Made by a program: the position numbers and the translations under genes. 64,000 nucleotides of DNA from Cyclospora cayetanensis (Eukaryota; Apicomplexa; Conoidasida; Eucoccidiorida; Eimeriidae): the NCBI RefSeq assembly GCF_002999335.1, contig NW_020312074.1:47402-111401 (forward strand), given 5' to 3'. The notes beneath the pieces were generated by a model. It saw only the letters and a list, made by a program, of their open reading frames with translations, had not been told where the DNA came from and made no database searches. Below, in pieces: positions 45,028 to 56,900 of the stretch (positions are counted from its first letter, which is position 1; each line of letters begins with the position of its first letter).

Positions 45028-47383
45028 ATGCCTGGGGCTGAATCGCTTGGTGCCACTTCTGTGTGCCACCGCAGCGGCAGAATTCGTAAGAGTAACACCA
45101 GCAGTAGGAATTGCAGTCATAGGGAAAGAGGTGACTGCCTCAGCTGCTGCAGACGTGCAGAAAGTCTGCCGATGGTGTCATCTTACTGCAGCAGTACATG
45201 CTGCCTGCATAACGCAGCAGCCACTTCTGCCGTCAGTCACAGTACAGATTATCACTGTTGCAGCGCCTCACAGAAGGCAGATCCACTCATCCGTCTGAAT
45301 ACCGCAAGCACAGCAGCAGATAGCAGCCACAGCACTTCACACGCGCACTCCGTCGGGGAGCCCAACAGTCCCCTAAGCTGCCAGTCTTCCGCAGTGGCAG
45401 CGGTGGCTACCGCAGCCTGCATAGAAGACTCCTTTGCTCTAGGTGAATCCAGAGTCTCTTTCTCGCCGACGGGCTACTCGAAGCGGAGCGCTCGCTCGAA
45501 GCCCGTTTCTCCGCAAACAGCAGCGACAGCAAAGGGTGATGAGTGGATAAGCAGGTGTAGGACTCCAAGACGGGGGGAAGCGAGTGACATTTGTCCTGCT
45601 GTTTCGCTTGTATGGACTCCCTCTTCTATTTCTGCTTCAGATGGCAGCAACAGCAACAGGAGTAACTACAGCAGCAGGGGCGACAGCTGCAGCTCGGAGT
45701 GCATGAGCAGATACAGCAGCAGCGCCATGAGAACTGCTCTCAGAAAGCGCGGCAGTTGCTGCTTTGTGTCTCCACCTGCGGGTGACACAGAGGATATGGA
45801 TGGAGGAGCAGTCACAGCAGCAGCATTACCGCCCTCACCCCCAGCGGCTTACAGCAACGGCGAGAAGCAAAGATGCAGTTCTAGCATCCTCACGCATGGC
45901 TGCATGCAGACTGCTGCGTTCTCCGGCCAGCAGCATCAACAGAGGAATCGGCAGCCTTCTCTCGCTGCAGCAGAGGAGCAGCAACTTTTGCTGCCTATCC
46001 CAGCAAGGCGCGGTGCTGCCGTGCTACAGTTTGCAGAGTGGGGATGGCCTAGAGAGGTTTTATCTCATCAGGAACAGCAGCATGCAGGAGCTGTCGATGC
46101 AAAGGCCACTACAGATAGCCCCATGTCACCCTGTAGAGGCATTTCGAAGCATGTTTCTTTTGGGAGCCCCCTCGTCGTTCAGGTAAAACCCCTCAACAGG
46201 CACGAGGCAGGTGGCACTAGCAAAAGATGTTCACTTAGCTGCAGAGACAGCATGCAGAAGTAGGAATAGGAAGAATGCGAGCACCGTGTCTCGTTTTGAG
46301 GAGCAGTTCAAAACTCTTCTTTCGACCGTCGCGTCTGATAATGCAATTGCAGGACTCGCAGGAGCCCGTGGCTTTGGGCCCATGTATTTTTAGCTTTCGT
46401 TTCGTGGCAATGGCAGCAAAACAAAGCAGGGAGCATTAGCAAATAGCATGGCCTTGTTTTTGCGTCTTTAGGTGTATGAGTACTCTTCCCCCGACGGATC
46501 GGGGGGAGCAGGAAGTGCCGGGAGTCCCCCCGCCCTCCCCGAGTTCTCCAGCACTGTACAGCAGCAGCAACACCACAACCAGTGGCAGCCGCAGCAGAGT
46601 CATCCGAAGAGTGTGCCAGTAGTCCTGCCTTCGCCTCTTTTTGTAACTCCCGAAGATCGAACCGATATTCCTTTCACAGCCCACAACAAAGTTGAGCAAC
46701 AGAGACAACCAGAACAGGATTCTTCGGCGATGGTGCCTTCAGGGTCCGCGCAATACTTGTTGCATCACTGCAGGTGGTCTCCCCGGATGCTTTCTGCTGC
46801 CAAGGAGTGTGATTCATTGTCCTTTTCGGCACTGCCTGAGCAGCAACAGAGGCAGCCACGACGACAGGCCTGCCAGTGGTCTCCTGGAGCAGGGGCCAGT
46901 GACAGCGATGGCTGCAGCGAGAACAGCATGTACCGTTCCCTTGAGGGAGGAGAGAGTCCATCAGGTGGTCGAACCTGCAGACATGCTGACAGGCCCTCCA
47001 CGTGTGCTGGCGGTGTTTCTGTTACTGCTTTTGTCACATCTCCTGCGTCAACACCCCTTTCCTTTACGGAGAGGTCACTGGCTGCAGGAAGAGCCACAAC
47101 GGCTGATGGTGCTGCGTCGAGGAAGGCTGCTGTGACAGGTGGAAGGGACCTAGCTGGGGCAGATTCAGAGGCAGCGATAGCTGCTGTCATGGAGACAGGT
47201 GTACGAGACGACATGCCAGATGAAGCCCTAGACAGCGAGGCATCAGCATCTACCTCCACTCAGAGCAACAAAACATTCATCAGCACCAACAATATTCTTC
47301 GGCAACAACAGGACTGTTTCCCTCCGGTGGCAGCAAGTTCCGCTGCTGCACTCGCTCCTGCAACAACTGCAGTAGCAGAGTAA
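45028..47383 (+). CDS. Low-complexity protein with two RVxF-like motifs, unknown function
   Basis: Exon 1 (45028-46182) and exon 2 (46472-47383) join at phase 0, giving about 688 residues. The protein is rich in Ser, Ala, Gln and Cys, with runs encoded by CAG-type repeats. Two islands stand out: S-R-V-S-F-S-P near residue 139 and K-H-V-S-F-G-S-P near residue 375, the latter followed across the splice junction by V-V-Q-V-Y-E-Y. Both fit the RVxF consensus used by regulators that dock on protein phosphatase 1. The conservation-like look of the second island, set within disordered sequence, suggests a binding site. No catalytic domain, signal peptide or membrane helix is seen. PP1 binding is inference. 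The start could lie farther upstream. Confidence 0.55.
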
Positions 47384-49493
47384 TCTTGAAGCAACTACGG
47401 AAAGGCGCGCACAGCGCCTCTGGGCCTTTCTTGGTTTTGTGTATCCTGTGTAATAGTACAGCGTGGAGCTATATGAATTTACGTATATATAAACGTACTG
47501 CGTGTATTTATAGATAGGTGGGCAGCTGCATGTAGTGCACGCACGCATCTGTTTGTATATCTATGTATAGATATGCAAATCTTCATGTAGAAGCACTTGC
47601 AGGGGCGTGTGTAAATGCATGCAGCATAATGCAATATGATTTGCGGTTTGCAGTGAGAATACAGGCAGATAAGAGTAGGCGCCGGCTCATGCACGCAGCT
47701 GTGCGTTTGTGTTTTTTGAGGGTTTGCTCTATTATGAAAGGGGTCCTACTCGACGAGGCATACGAATAGGTATGCATCGTTGAGTACAGTTGTGTGCAAC
47801 TATGGACCTATGTACACATTTATCAGCGTACACTTTAATGATTCATTATCTGTACATACGGCTGTGGGGGGTACACATGTATACCCAGTTATATATACAG
47901 TTATATGCCTGTCCGTGGGTATCTGCATGCGGCAGTTAGCTCAAGACCTGGCTCGGTATACAAGAACGATGCTTGCATATGTATGGATGCATGTATTCAT
48001 GTGTATACGCATACATACAAATGTACGTACATATATGTGTATGTCGGTATGCCGGCACATAGAAGAACCTTTTTATTGTTATCGCCAACTGCATGTACAT
48101 TCAAAGCCGTATGCACCTGCCTTGCATAGTTTCACAGCTTGAAACAATATCCATACCTTCAGAAGATAATACAGAATCGTGCTGATAACACAACTATCCC
48201 GTACCGTGTGCATGCAGAGGCATCAATTGTTACCTCTTTAGAGGGCCCTCTGGTGGGGACGTGGAGGCAATCTCTCAAGAGCCCTTGCGAGACCCCGCAA
48301 TGCACCGATTCGGCCCTTGGGGGCCCCTACGGGAGCATTTAGTCCAGTTAGTGTTTGCAAATATCTGTCCCAGGCATCTTCGTTTCTCTCGCTGCCTTTA
48401 TTTTACGTGGATGTACACATCTGTACATACATGCATGAATTTTAAAAGTGCATGCGCATATATATATGCGGACGTAGTGTGTATGCGTATTCGCTTTTTA
48501 TCAGCATATAAATATACATATATATATATATAGGCGTACATGCCCTTATGATATACCTCTTCCTGCATAGGCGTCAGCGACTAAAACGCCCCGAACGGCA
48601 TTTTTGTTTTCCTGTCTCCCGCTTTGTGTCCTTCCGGCGTTGATGTCCTCTAGAAGCTTCCTTAGGCGTTTCTATGCAGCGCTTTAGGGTACTGGAGCCC
48701 CAGAAATCTCAAAGTTTTATCTAGGTAGCTGAACAGTGTTTACAGTTCGTTTGCCAGGCAGTAAACTATTTGTATTCCTGCGCCACCCTAGCAGCATTTA
48801 GAGGTACCCCAGGAACAGTCCTCCATTGCGAATACACCCAGGCGTAGAAACTCCTCAAATTTTTGACCACTCAGATTCTACTCGGTTCAACAAAAATAAC
48901 CACAAGTGGCCTATTGGGGCTCCGCAGGAGCTGCTGAATACGGCTCTTCCGGGTGGACTTTTTGACCGTACTCCCTGAGCATGCAGTGTACTGCGGTGCA
49001 TGAGCAGCAGGACCACAGCGAAACATTCAGGTCGCATTTTCCCTACGTTGCAACAGCAGCACAAATAACAGAAATCGCTATTCTCGCAGTCATTGATTCC
49101 CCATGTACAGTGAACTATCTTTCTTTCTCTAGGTCAAGTATGTGGCTCTTGCTCTCATGCCTCCCTATGCGGCATCTAGAGCTGCCGAAAGAAGCCTACA
49201 AACTGATGGGGCGACAGCGACAACATATACCCCCAATGCGCAACCGCGCTGAACAAAAGTGCGAGCAGAAGAAGCACTTAACTTAAGGACACCCGTGGCG
49301 CATTGACACAGTTTCCCTTCACATTGGGGAAATAAACCCAGAGCGCAGCTGATGTAACAGCTGCTGTAGCATTAAAGAGGAAATAACAGCATCTGTTGCC
49401 AGAACCACTAGCCTAAGCCGCCGCAGTCTTGTAAGCAAGTGCAGGGGTGGCTTGATCCCGTGCAGCCGGGCCGGCTGCAGGAGACCAGGGCAG
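47384..49493. other. Intergenic AT-rich region with TA/TG-type simple repeats
   Basis: Contains many ATGTACAT- and TATA-like short palindromic stretches (47480-48080) and a TA run at about 48513-48532. It lies between the 3' ends of convergent genes. No gene is supported. Confidence 0.6.
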
Positions 49494-52400
49494 CTACCGC
49501 TGCTGCTTTTGCGGCTGCATTTGCAGCACTTGCTGTTGCCAGTTTAACGGCCCAAACGAACTATGCTGTTGTTCCTGTGGGAAGTGGGTGTGTTGTTGCA
49601 GGGAGTGCTGCACGGGCTGCATAGGTGGACCATAGAGCCCCAAAGTATCTAGACAGTACATGGGGGGACTATGCTGCTGCTGCTGTTGCAAGGGGTACAT
49701 GCTGCCCATAGGCGTGTGATGTAACGGACTATAAGCTTGCATGGTGGGTGGCCTAGTTGCGACAGCAGCAGCAGCCACAGCGCCAGCATCGGCAGTCGTT
49801 GGCCCGTGAGAAGGGCTGCTCGCTGCTGCTGGTGGCGTGGAGACAGCAGCAACTGCAGTGGCAGCAGCAACGGTGGGTCCGTGGGCAGCAGCAGCGACAA
49901 GTTCTCTGAAGCTTTTGTCGATGCTCGTTTTGATGTCTCGGAATGGCAGCAGCAAAACTGACGCCCCATCTCTGCTCATTAGAACTGCTGTCTCCGCTGT
50001 TCCCAAGTCGCACTTGAAGACTGAATCCCACACGTGCGCGATGTCGAGGATGGGCTCCCCTTCTGCGCCTTGCTGGAAGAAGAGATAGTCCCTGAATAGT
50101 CTGGCTATGTATCTGTCTCCCACTTCGCTCCAATTGCTCTCAGCTCCCAGCTGTCCTCTCTCCACCACGAAGCAAAGTTTGCAGAGCAGCAGAAAGGCCC
50201 GGCTCCGAGACATTTCAGCAAACAAGAGGGACTCGTAGCGATCCCCTACTGATACCTCCTCCTCAAGAAGGGGCAACGCCTGAGCGGCATAGGCCTCCAG
50301 CAAAGACGATGCGCTGTACGAAAGAGATCTGCGGGACGCTCCAGAGAGTAGCGAGCAGCAGAAAGACTTGAATTCGCTGCTGTAGGAACGGTCGGACATC
50401 AACATACGCAACCCGCTGGGCACGTCGCAGTCCTGTGAACACACATGTGCAGGATCATGAGGACAAGGCAAATCAAAGAGGCCGCCTATAGCCGTCATCC
50501 CCTCTCAGACACGTTAGGCATAAAGTGAACAACACTCAAAGAGCACGATCGAAGCATTCGAACATCGGCCGGGGCCCACGGATGTGCCTTCAGGCAGACG
50601 AGGAAGCACAGCGCGTCAGGAGGCATATTGGCACACGTTTACCGACTACTGAATATGGGAGGAGGGGGAGGCGGCAGAGAGAAACAGAAGGAGGCTCTGT
50701 CGTAGTTTACTCTGACCCTCCAAGTTTCCCCTTCTCTGCGTTCCTCCCCATTTCTCTAGCACATCCAAAAATGATCGTAACACTATTCGATCCCCTTGAC
50801 TCTACATGGGACCCCGAATTTCGCGTCACTCACTGAGTTGCCGAATGTGAGGGCGAGGAGGAGCTTGCCCAAGAGCAATAAGTCCTTTTGCTGCCTTTCT
50901 TCAAGTGTCTCGCCTTCCGATGATGGCGCTGGAGCCGCTGCCGTGGTGTTACGGGATAGCCTACCTGTTGCTGCGGCTGCGGCTGCTGCAGCTGCCGCGC
51001 GCAGTTGCTGCGGCTGTTGTTGCTGTTGCTGTCCGTGAAGTGTTGCGTCTCTGATACCGCACGCCCCCAGCCGCACTCGTAGGCGGTGGGTAACCAGGAC
51101 CTTGGAAGGATACAGAGCTCCATAAGCCAGTCTACAAACCCCAGAACGCGCACAGGATTTCGCAAGCATGTGCTTGCAAATCCATACATTACCATGGGTG
51201 AACAAGAAAAAAAAGCAGAAGTGGACATATTGGTGAAGCTGAAAATACGAATAAAAAGGGGCATAGATGCACAGACTTGCAGAACGCACCCGCATTTACA
51301 ATGGCAGCTCTACAAGCCCAGGGATACGCGCAAGTGTTTCCTTGTGCTCATATGCGCATATACACGTGTAGATGCGTGAGGAGGTGGCGGCTAGTGATTC
51401 CGGTGAACACTCTATATCTACGGCCTAAGACAATTGGGTGTCTCGGCGTAGGCTCGCATGTGCGAGCATGTGGATACATTCGTGTGTGCCCACAGATGTA
51501 CAGAGGCGCACGCTCACTGGTTGTTGTGGATATGCTGCAGGGCCATGAGGATTTGCAGCGCGACGCTCCAAAGCACCTTTTCACTGGGTGTTTCCCTCCC
51601 TTCCTCCGTTCCAACGAAGCGCTCCTCCAGTGTATACGCGTTGGGGTAATAGTCAAAAACAAACACCACGCTGCTTCTACTACTGCCACCACGCGGTGGT
51701 CCTCCGAGCAAAGTGCCCCCCCGCCCCTCCTCCTCACTCTCGGAGGTGGATTCCCCTACGTGTGACTCCCGCTGATTCAGAGGCGCCTCCCAGCCCCCTC
51801 CTGCGGCCAAACCGGCAAGGCTCGATGAGGCCCCCCATGGACCCCTGCTGGAGAGCGACGTTTCTGAGAGAGTAGAAAGGCAGGCTGCTAAGTCCGCAGT
51901 TGCGAACGCCTGCCGCAAGGGGACGATATTGGGATGGGTGGAGGAGACAGGAGCCCAGCGCTTTACAGCGGCCTGAGAGGCAACGCCATACCACAAGGAC
52001 CAAGTTCCTGCCGCGGAAGTGGCAGGAGTAAGAAACACCCCGCAAGACAGCGGAAAGGCTATGATGTACCGGTGAGTAGTGCACACATCCAGGAGTGGCC
52101 TTAGCAGCTACGGCAGCAGAGGCGTCAGTCTGACCTTGACGAGGTCGAACGAAGAGATGGGGAAGAGCGCTATGAGCCGCAAGACGTAGGCGTGGGGATC
52201 GTCTAGACACAAGGCCTTGAAGCAAACTGTAGGATACCCGCACGTCATAGACGCACTTGGCAGCAGCAGCTGCTGCTGCTGCTCTTGCTGCAGCAGCAGA
52301 CGCTGCCGATCCAAGCTCTCGGGCGAATCCAGCAGCAGCAAAGAATGATATCGACCCTGCACTACCTCGGGAACCCCAAAGCCAACAACACCCTCCCGTG

Positions 52401-53929
52401 GCGGCTGCTGCTGGTGATGACGCCACCGCTGCTGCTGCTGCTGCTCGTACCGACGCGCGTCATCCTGGCACAACTGCAGCAGGAGTCGCTGCACATGCGC
52501 CTCTCGCCTGAGCTCCGCATTCGGCGTAAAGGGCCCCCTAAGTGCACCAACTTCCACGGGTGCAGACGGAGGGAAGCGGGGGACAGGGGGAGGCATCAGC
52601 ACGGGACTGACGACTGGAGGCGCAAGTGACGCTGTAGGAGGGCTCCCGCATGCGGATGGAAGCTCCTCTCCGAGAAAGCCTTCGCTATCGCTGTTGTTAG
52701 CAGCTCCCAATGCAGCAGCTGAGAGGCCCCCCACATCCGCCGGAACCCCCGGCAGCAAGAGGCCACGCGGAGAGCATTCGTGCTGCTTTTGCATAGTGGA
52801 CTGTTCTTGCTGCTGGTGTGCCCGCTGCAGCTCCTGCGAGCCCTCTTGTTGCGCCTGTCCCAACTGCTGCTGCTGCGGCTGTTCATCTCGGTGCCACTGC
52901 TGCCCATGTTGGTGATTCTGCGCCTTCTGAGGCAGCAGCGGCTGCTGCAGCTGATCTCCATGCCGCTGAGTGTCACAAGTCAACGACCCACCTGACAGAG
53001 CTGCTGCTTGTGATGCAGCAGCCGCCGGTGCGGATGTCGTGGCAGCAGAACCTCCTGCCGATGCTGTACTACTTGGCGCTGCTGCTGTTGCCGCAGTGCG
53101 TTTGTTTCCTCTGCCACGAAGACGTCTTTCTCCTGATTGCGGCGTACGCGCACCTAATAAAACAGTGGATGAACCCGAAACCGAATCTCACAAACCATAA
53201 TGTCTGTAGGAATACGCACCAGCTGCCTGTCCTTTCTTGCCCCCCTTTAGTGGCTGAAAGTGTGTGAGTGTGTGAAAGTGTGTGTGAAAGTGTGTGTGAA
53301 AGTGTGTGTGTATGTGTGAAAGTGTGTGTGTATGTGTGAAAGTGTGTGAAAGTGTGTGTGAAAGTGTGTGAATGACACGGCAAGGGGGGCAGAGGGCTCA
53401 GAGTTTGTGCATAGTCGATATGCCTCTTTCGTTCTACTGGGAGGAGAAAGTGTGTGACAGGCAGAGAGAGAGAGAAAAAAAACCAAAACGAATAGAAAGT
53501 AAACCATGCATGAGGGTGCACACGATCTGTCCGTGAAGAGACGAGGGCCTTACCACTAGGATGCGACGCCGGGAAGGCTCCCTGAGAGGCTGCGCCACTA
53601 CTGCGCTGCTGCTCCTGCAGTGGCGGGGACTGTTGCGAGGGAAGAGGCAACTGCCCCAATCCTCTGCGGCCAGATTGAACATTGGCAGGCGAACTGGTAG
53701 AAGACTGATGCTCACCTGAAGCCAAGACCAACCCGACGTTGTGCGGAGATCGCTGGGGTTGCTGCTGCTTTTGCTGTTGTTGCTGCTGCTGCGATGCAGA
53801 CACCGCAGTTCTCCTACGCCCCAAATTACCGTTTCCGCCGCTGCTGCTGCTGTTGTTGCCTGGTCGGTTCCCTGAAGCAGCAGATCGTCCCGCTGACCCT
53901 CGTGTACCGTCGCCCCCACAGCGCCGCAT
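49494..53929 (-). CDS. PAN3: PAN3, subunit of the PAN2-PAN3 poly(A) deadenylase
   Basis: PAN3 dimerises and links the PAN2 nuclease to poly(A)-binding protein, starting mRNA tail shortening. At least five exons: 53929-53554, one from about 53150 to 52126, about 52010-51518, about 51165-50834 and 50432-49494. The last three joins keep phase. The pseudokinase shows Q-G-R-Y-H-S-L, a Y-x-L-R-like strand, H-P-N-I-V-P-L-R-Q-A-F, V-F-V-F-D-Y-Y-P and H-I-H-N-N. Then K-V-L-V-T-x3-R-V-R-L leads to the degenerate metal loop C-G-I-R-D. The C-terminal knob has V-E-R, W-S-E-V-G-D-R-Y, L-F-R-D-Y-L-F, P-I-L-D-I-A-H-V and S-R-D. Long Gln, Ala and Ser runs interrupt the N-terminus, the pseudokinase and the C-terminal tail. 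The N-terminal CCCH zinc finger of many PAN3 proteins is not visible. The first-exon start is the least certain point. Confidence 0.85.
53263..53375. repeat. (GTGTGTGAAA)n-type minisatellite in a PAN3 intron
   Basis: About eleven units of GTGTGTGAAA and shorter variants (GTGTGTAT, GTGTGAA) in tandem. It lies in the intron between PAN3 exons 1 and 2 and yields spurious Thr-His-Phe open frames on the minus strand. Confidence 0.9.
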
Positions 53930-56900
53930 GGCAGCAGCTGCAGCAGGCTGCTGCTTCTGAAGGTGCTGGTACTGCAGGTGAGTGCGTGGACTATCGCTGT
54001 ATGGCGCACAACAGTATGATCGGCTGCGTTCGTTGACGCTGCCGCTACTGCTGTTGAAGCCGCTGCTGCTGCGCTCTGCCCAACCCAGCTCGCTGTGGCT
54101 CCATACAGCTGCAGTAGATAATGGATCTCTGCCTGTCTTTAGGTCCTTTTGCAGTGTCTACGAGGGACCCCCGGACTGATGGACCTTCGCAGAGAGCCGA
54201 CAAAAGACGGAGGTGGCTGTAAAGTGCCTGTTTTGGGGGGATACCCCAAAAGCCGTTCCTAAATAGGCCCCTTGGGGGCCACATGCGGAAACTACGGAGG
54301 ATTGCAGAGACAGAGCGAGAAAATGGAGACGACGAGACACGGGCGGCCGGGAAAATCCGTTGTCAGTCTCCTGGAAGCAGCAGCACAGGAATCTCTGGGA
54401 TGCCTGTTTGGGGCACAAATGCCCCTCAGTAGGAACATAAGCCCGTGGTAAAAGCACTCAAGTCACGAATAGCCACTCTATTGGGCAGAAAGTAGTGCAA
54501 GGAGCCTTGGCACCCAACGGACCGTTTTGACGAGGGGCCCCTCGCGACAATAGAGCCGCAACGGTAGTGAGCCCAAGCAAGACAGGGGCCCCCAAGCTGC
54601 TATGTTCCCCGTTTGTTGGGGGTTTAGCTAGGAATTACAAAGAAAGTTTACGAGCAATAATTCTGACCTCATTCCTAAAGAGGAACGCTCTGCAGTGAAA
54701 AAAACGGCGAAAAACTACTTCCGCCGGTGTGTGCATAGCTGCGGTCACACCAGGTTGCGCATTTCTAGGCGTACATGCATCCCTAAGTAACTGCAATCCA
54801 GTCTTCGCAGGTGCTGTGGTCACAGATAAGAATTACACCAAGCAGAAATACTGTATTGGGGGGCGGCATCGCCCACCGTAGCACTACTGCTGTCAGGGCT
54901 GCTGCTACTAATGCTTGTCCTGCTATTACTGGCACTGGACGCACTATTGCCGTTTGTGGCATTGGTGAACCTTGCACTCCATATCAGATACAACGACATG
55001 TCAGAGATGCCTGCTCCAGGTGCCCAGCTACGTTATCTGTGCTTCCATCATTGTGTTCTGTGTTGGCACTATCTGTACAAACATATCCTGTGTTGCCCGA
55101 GTACTATGCGGTGTGCAGATTGATGCACATTCATACAACTGTAATATATTCATACACAGGGAGAGAGAACAGTTAGTTGAGCTTTCGCTGGCAGGCTTTA
55201 TGCTTTTGTCTGTACTACTCAAGGGATACAGCTAGTTACATGGAACAGCAGTTTTAGCAGCCCGACCTTCACCACTGATGATTGAAGCTATGTACGTAGG
55301 TTGTTCGCAAAGAAACCGACTCTTGAAAACAGTTCTGCAGCCCTGTGTTCGGTCCGGCACCTTGCCACATCAATATGATGTTGCATAGGGACAATAAAAG
55401 TGCATGTGCATCTAGAATGCGCACAGTGAACATGAGGGTGATGCAGCTGGCCACTAAACTAGATGGCTTTGACCTGCAATGTACTTCTCTATGCCTGAAA
55501 AATTGTCTGGTTTTCAAATGCCTCAGCAAATTGCTTTGCAAAGAATAAGTGAAAGACGAGATGGGCTTGTTTCCTTAACGGTATCGCTGCAGTGTCACAT
55601 GACCTTCAACAGACTAAAGAGGTAGCCAACACGCAAGAAAGGATTCGGCTGTACAGGCGAGCAGGCAGCGCTTGCTGCAGCTAGCATACTAGCTGTACGA
55701 GGCTGAAAAGATGCAAACGAAGGAACGCAAGAAAACCACGAAGCAGAAAAACGCGTCAATGCATATGGTAAGAGAGTCTGCTGGTATATATGCGTAAATA
55801 TATGCATGTTCATATGGTACGCAGGGTTGCTGGTTGTCCGTTATGTCATTTTTAGAAGATGAGGTGTGCATTCCACCGAAGAATACACAAAATAAGCAGA
55901 TTTGTTCCTTGTTGTGTGTGTTATGCATTCATATAAGAGTATGGCTACATGCGTACAAAAAGCATAAAATAAAAATATATAATTCAGGATCTTAGAACAA
56001 TCTGAGCGAGCTTCCGGATCTTCATCTGCTTGCCTTGTCCGAAAGGGCACCTCTAATCTTTTGAAGCATAAGGGATAATCACTGCACGTGTACCAGCCGG
56101 CTTTGCAATGCGCCTTTTACTGTTCGACCTGTAATCTGTCCTTCTTCGCGCTTAACCTTTTATCTGGTCCCTGTTCCCTTCAGTATGTGCATGCATTGCC
56201 TAGCGCCTCCCAAAGGCTATCATCGAAAAAGGGAGTGGCTTCAAGATTGAAACCGCATGCCTTACGTTGCATGGGAACAAAACCAGCGTACATATTCACC
56301 CAATGCAAAATAACACGTTTTGTGCTTTATGACAAGCGATTCCCAACTCGGGTGGACTGCGTTGTATGGAAATTCTGTAGGTTTTATGTGAGGCAGATGA
56401 GATGCTCTATATCTACTTCTACCCGGTAATTTCTCCTCTTATTGCAGTGAGGAGTATACAGGTGCTTCGTATTAGGCAACAGGCAACATCTCGAACTAAT
56501 ACACATCGTTTTTTTGTCCATAATTCCCATTGTTTGCTAATTTATAATCTGCATCATGCTGCGAGGGTACTAAACATAAAGGAAGAATAGATAATGTATT
56601 TATGCAATGAATTGGCTTGACTTAGCGTTTTTAGCTTATGAAGCCTCACCAAAACAGGTTCTGCATAGATATTATGCCTGGCCGCTTTACTCTGTCGAGG
56701 CTTTTTAATTCCATACAATACAAAATGAATCTTCCAGTGGAATTGCGGTGCGAGCATAAAACATCTGTTTTTAAAAACGGAAGCTGGGGTTTGAGGTAGC
56801 CACTCTCTAGGAATAAAGAGGAAGATATAATGCACAGAACGCAAGAATAAAACTTTTTGTCAGATCTTAATAGTGTATGCACTTTCGGAAGGCGCTGGAA

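Noticed and set aside
52257..53267. Plus-strand Ala/Leu/Cys-rich open frames opposite PAN3
   Set aside because: They are mirror images of CAG repeat tracts in PAN3 exon 2.
53069..53507. Minus-strand frame rich in Thr-His-Phe
   Set aside because: It is a translation of the GTGTGTGAAA minisatellite inside a PAN3 intron.
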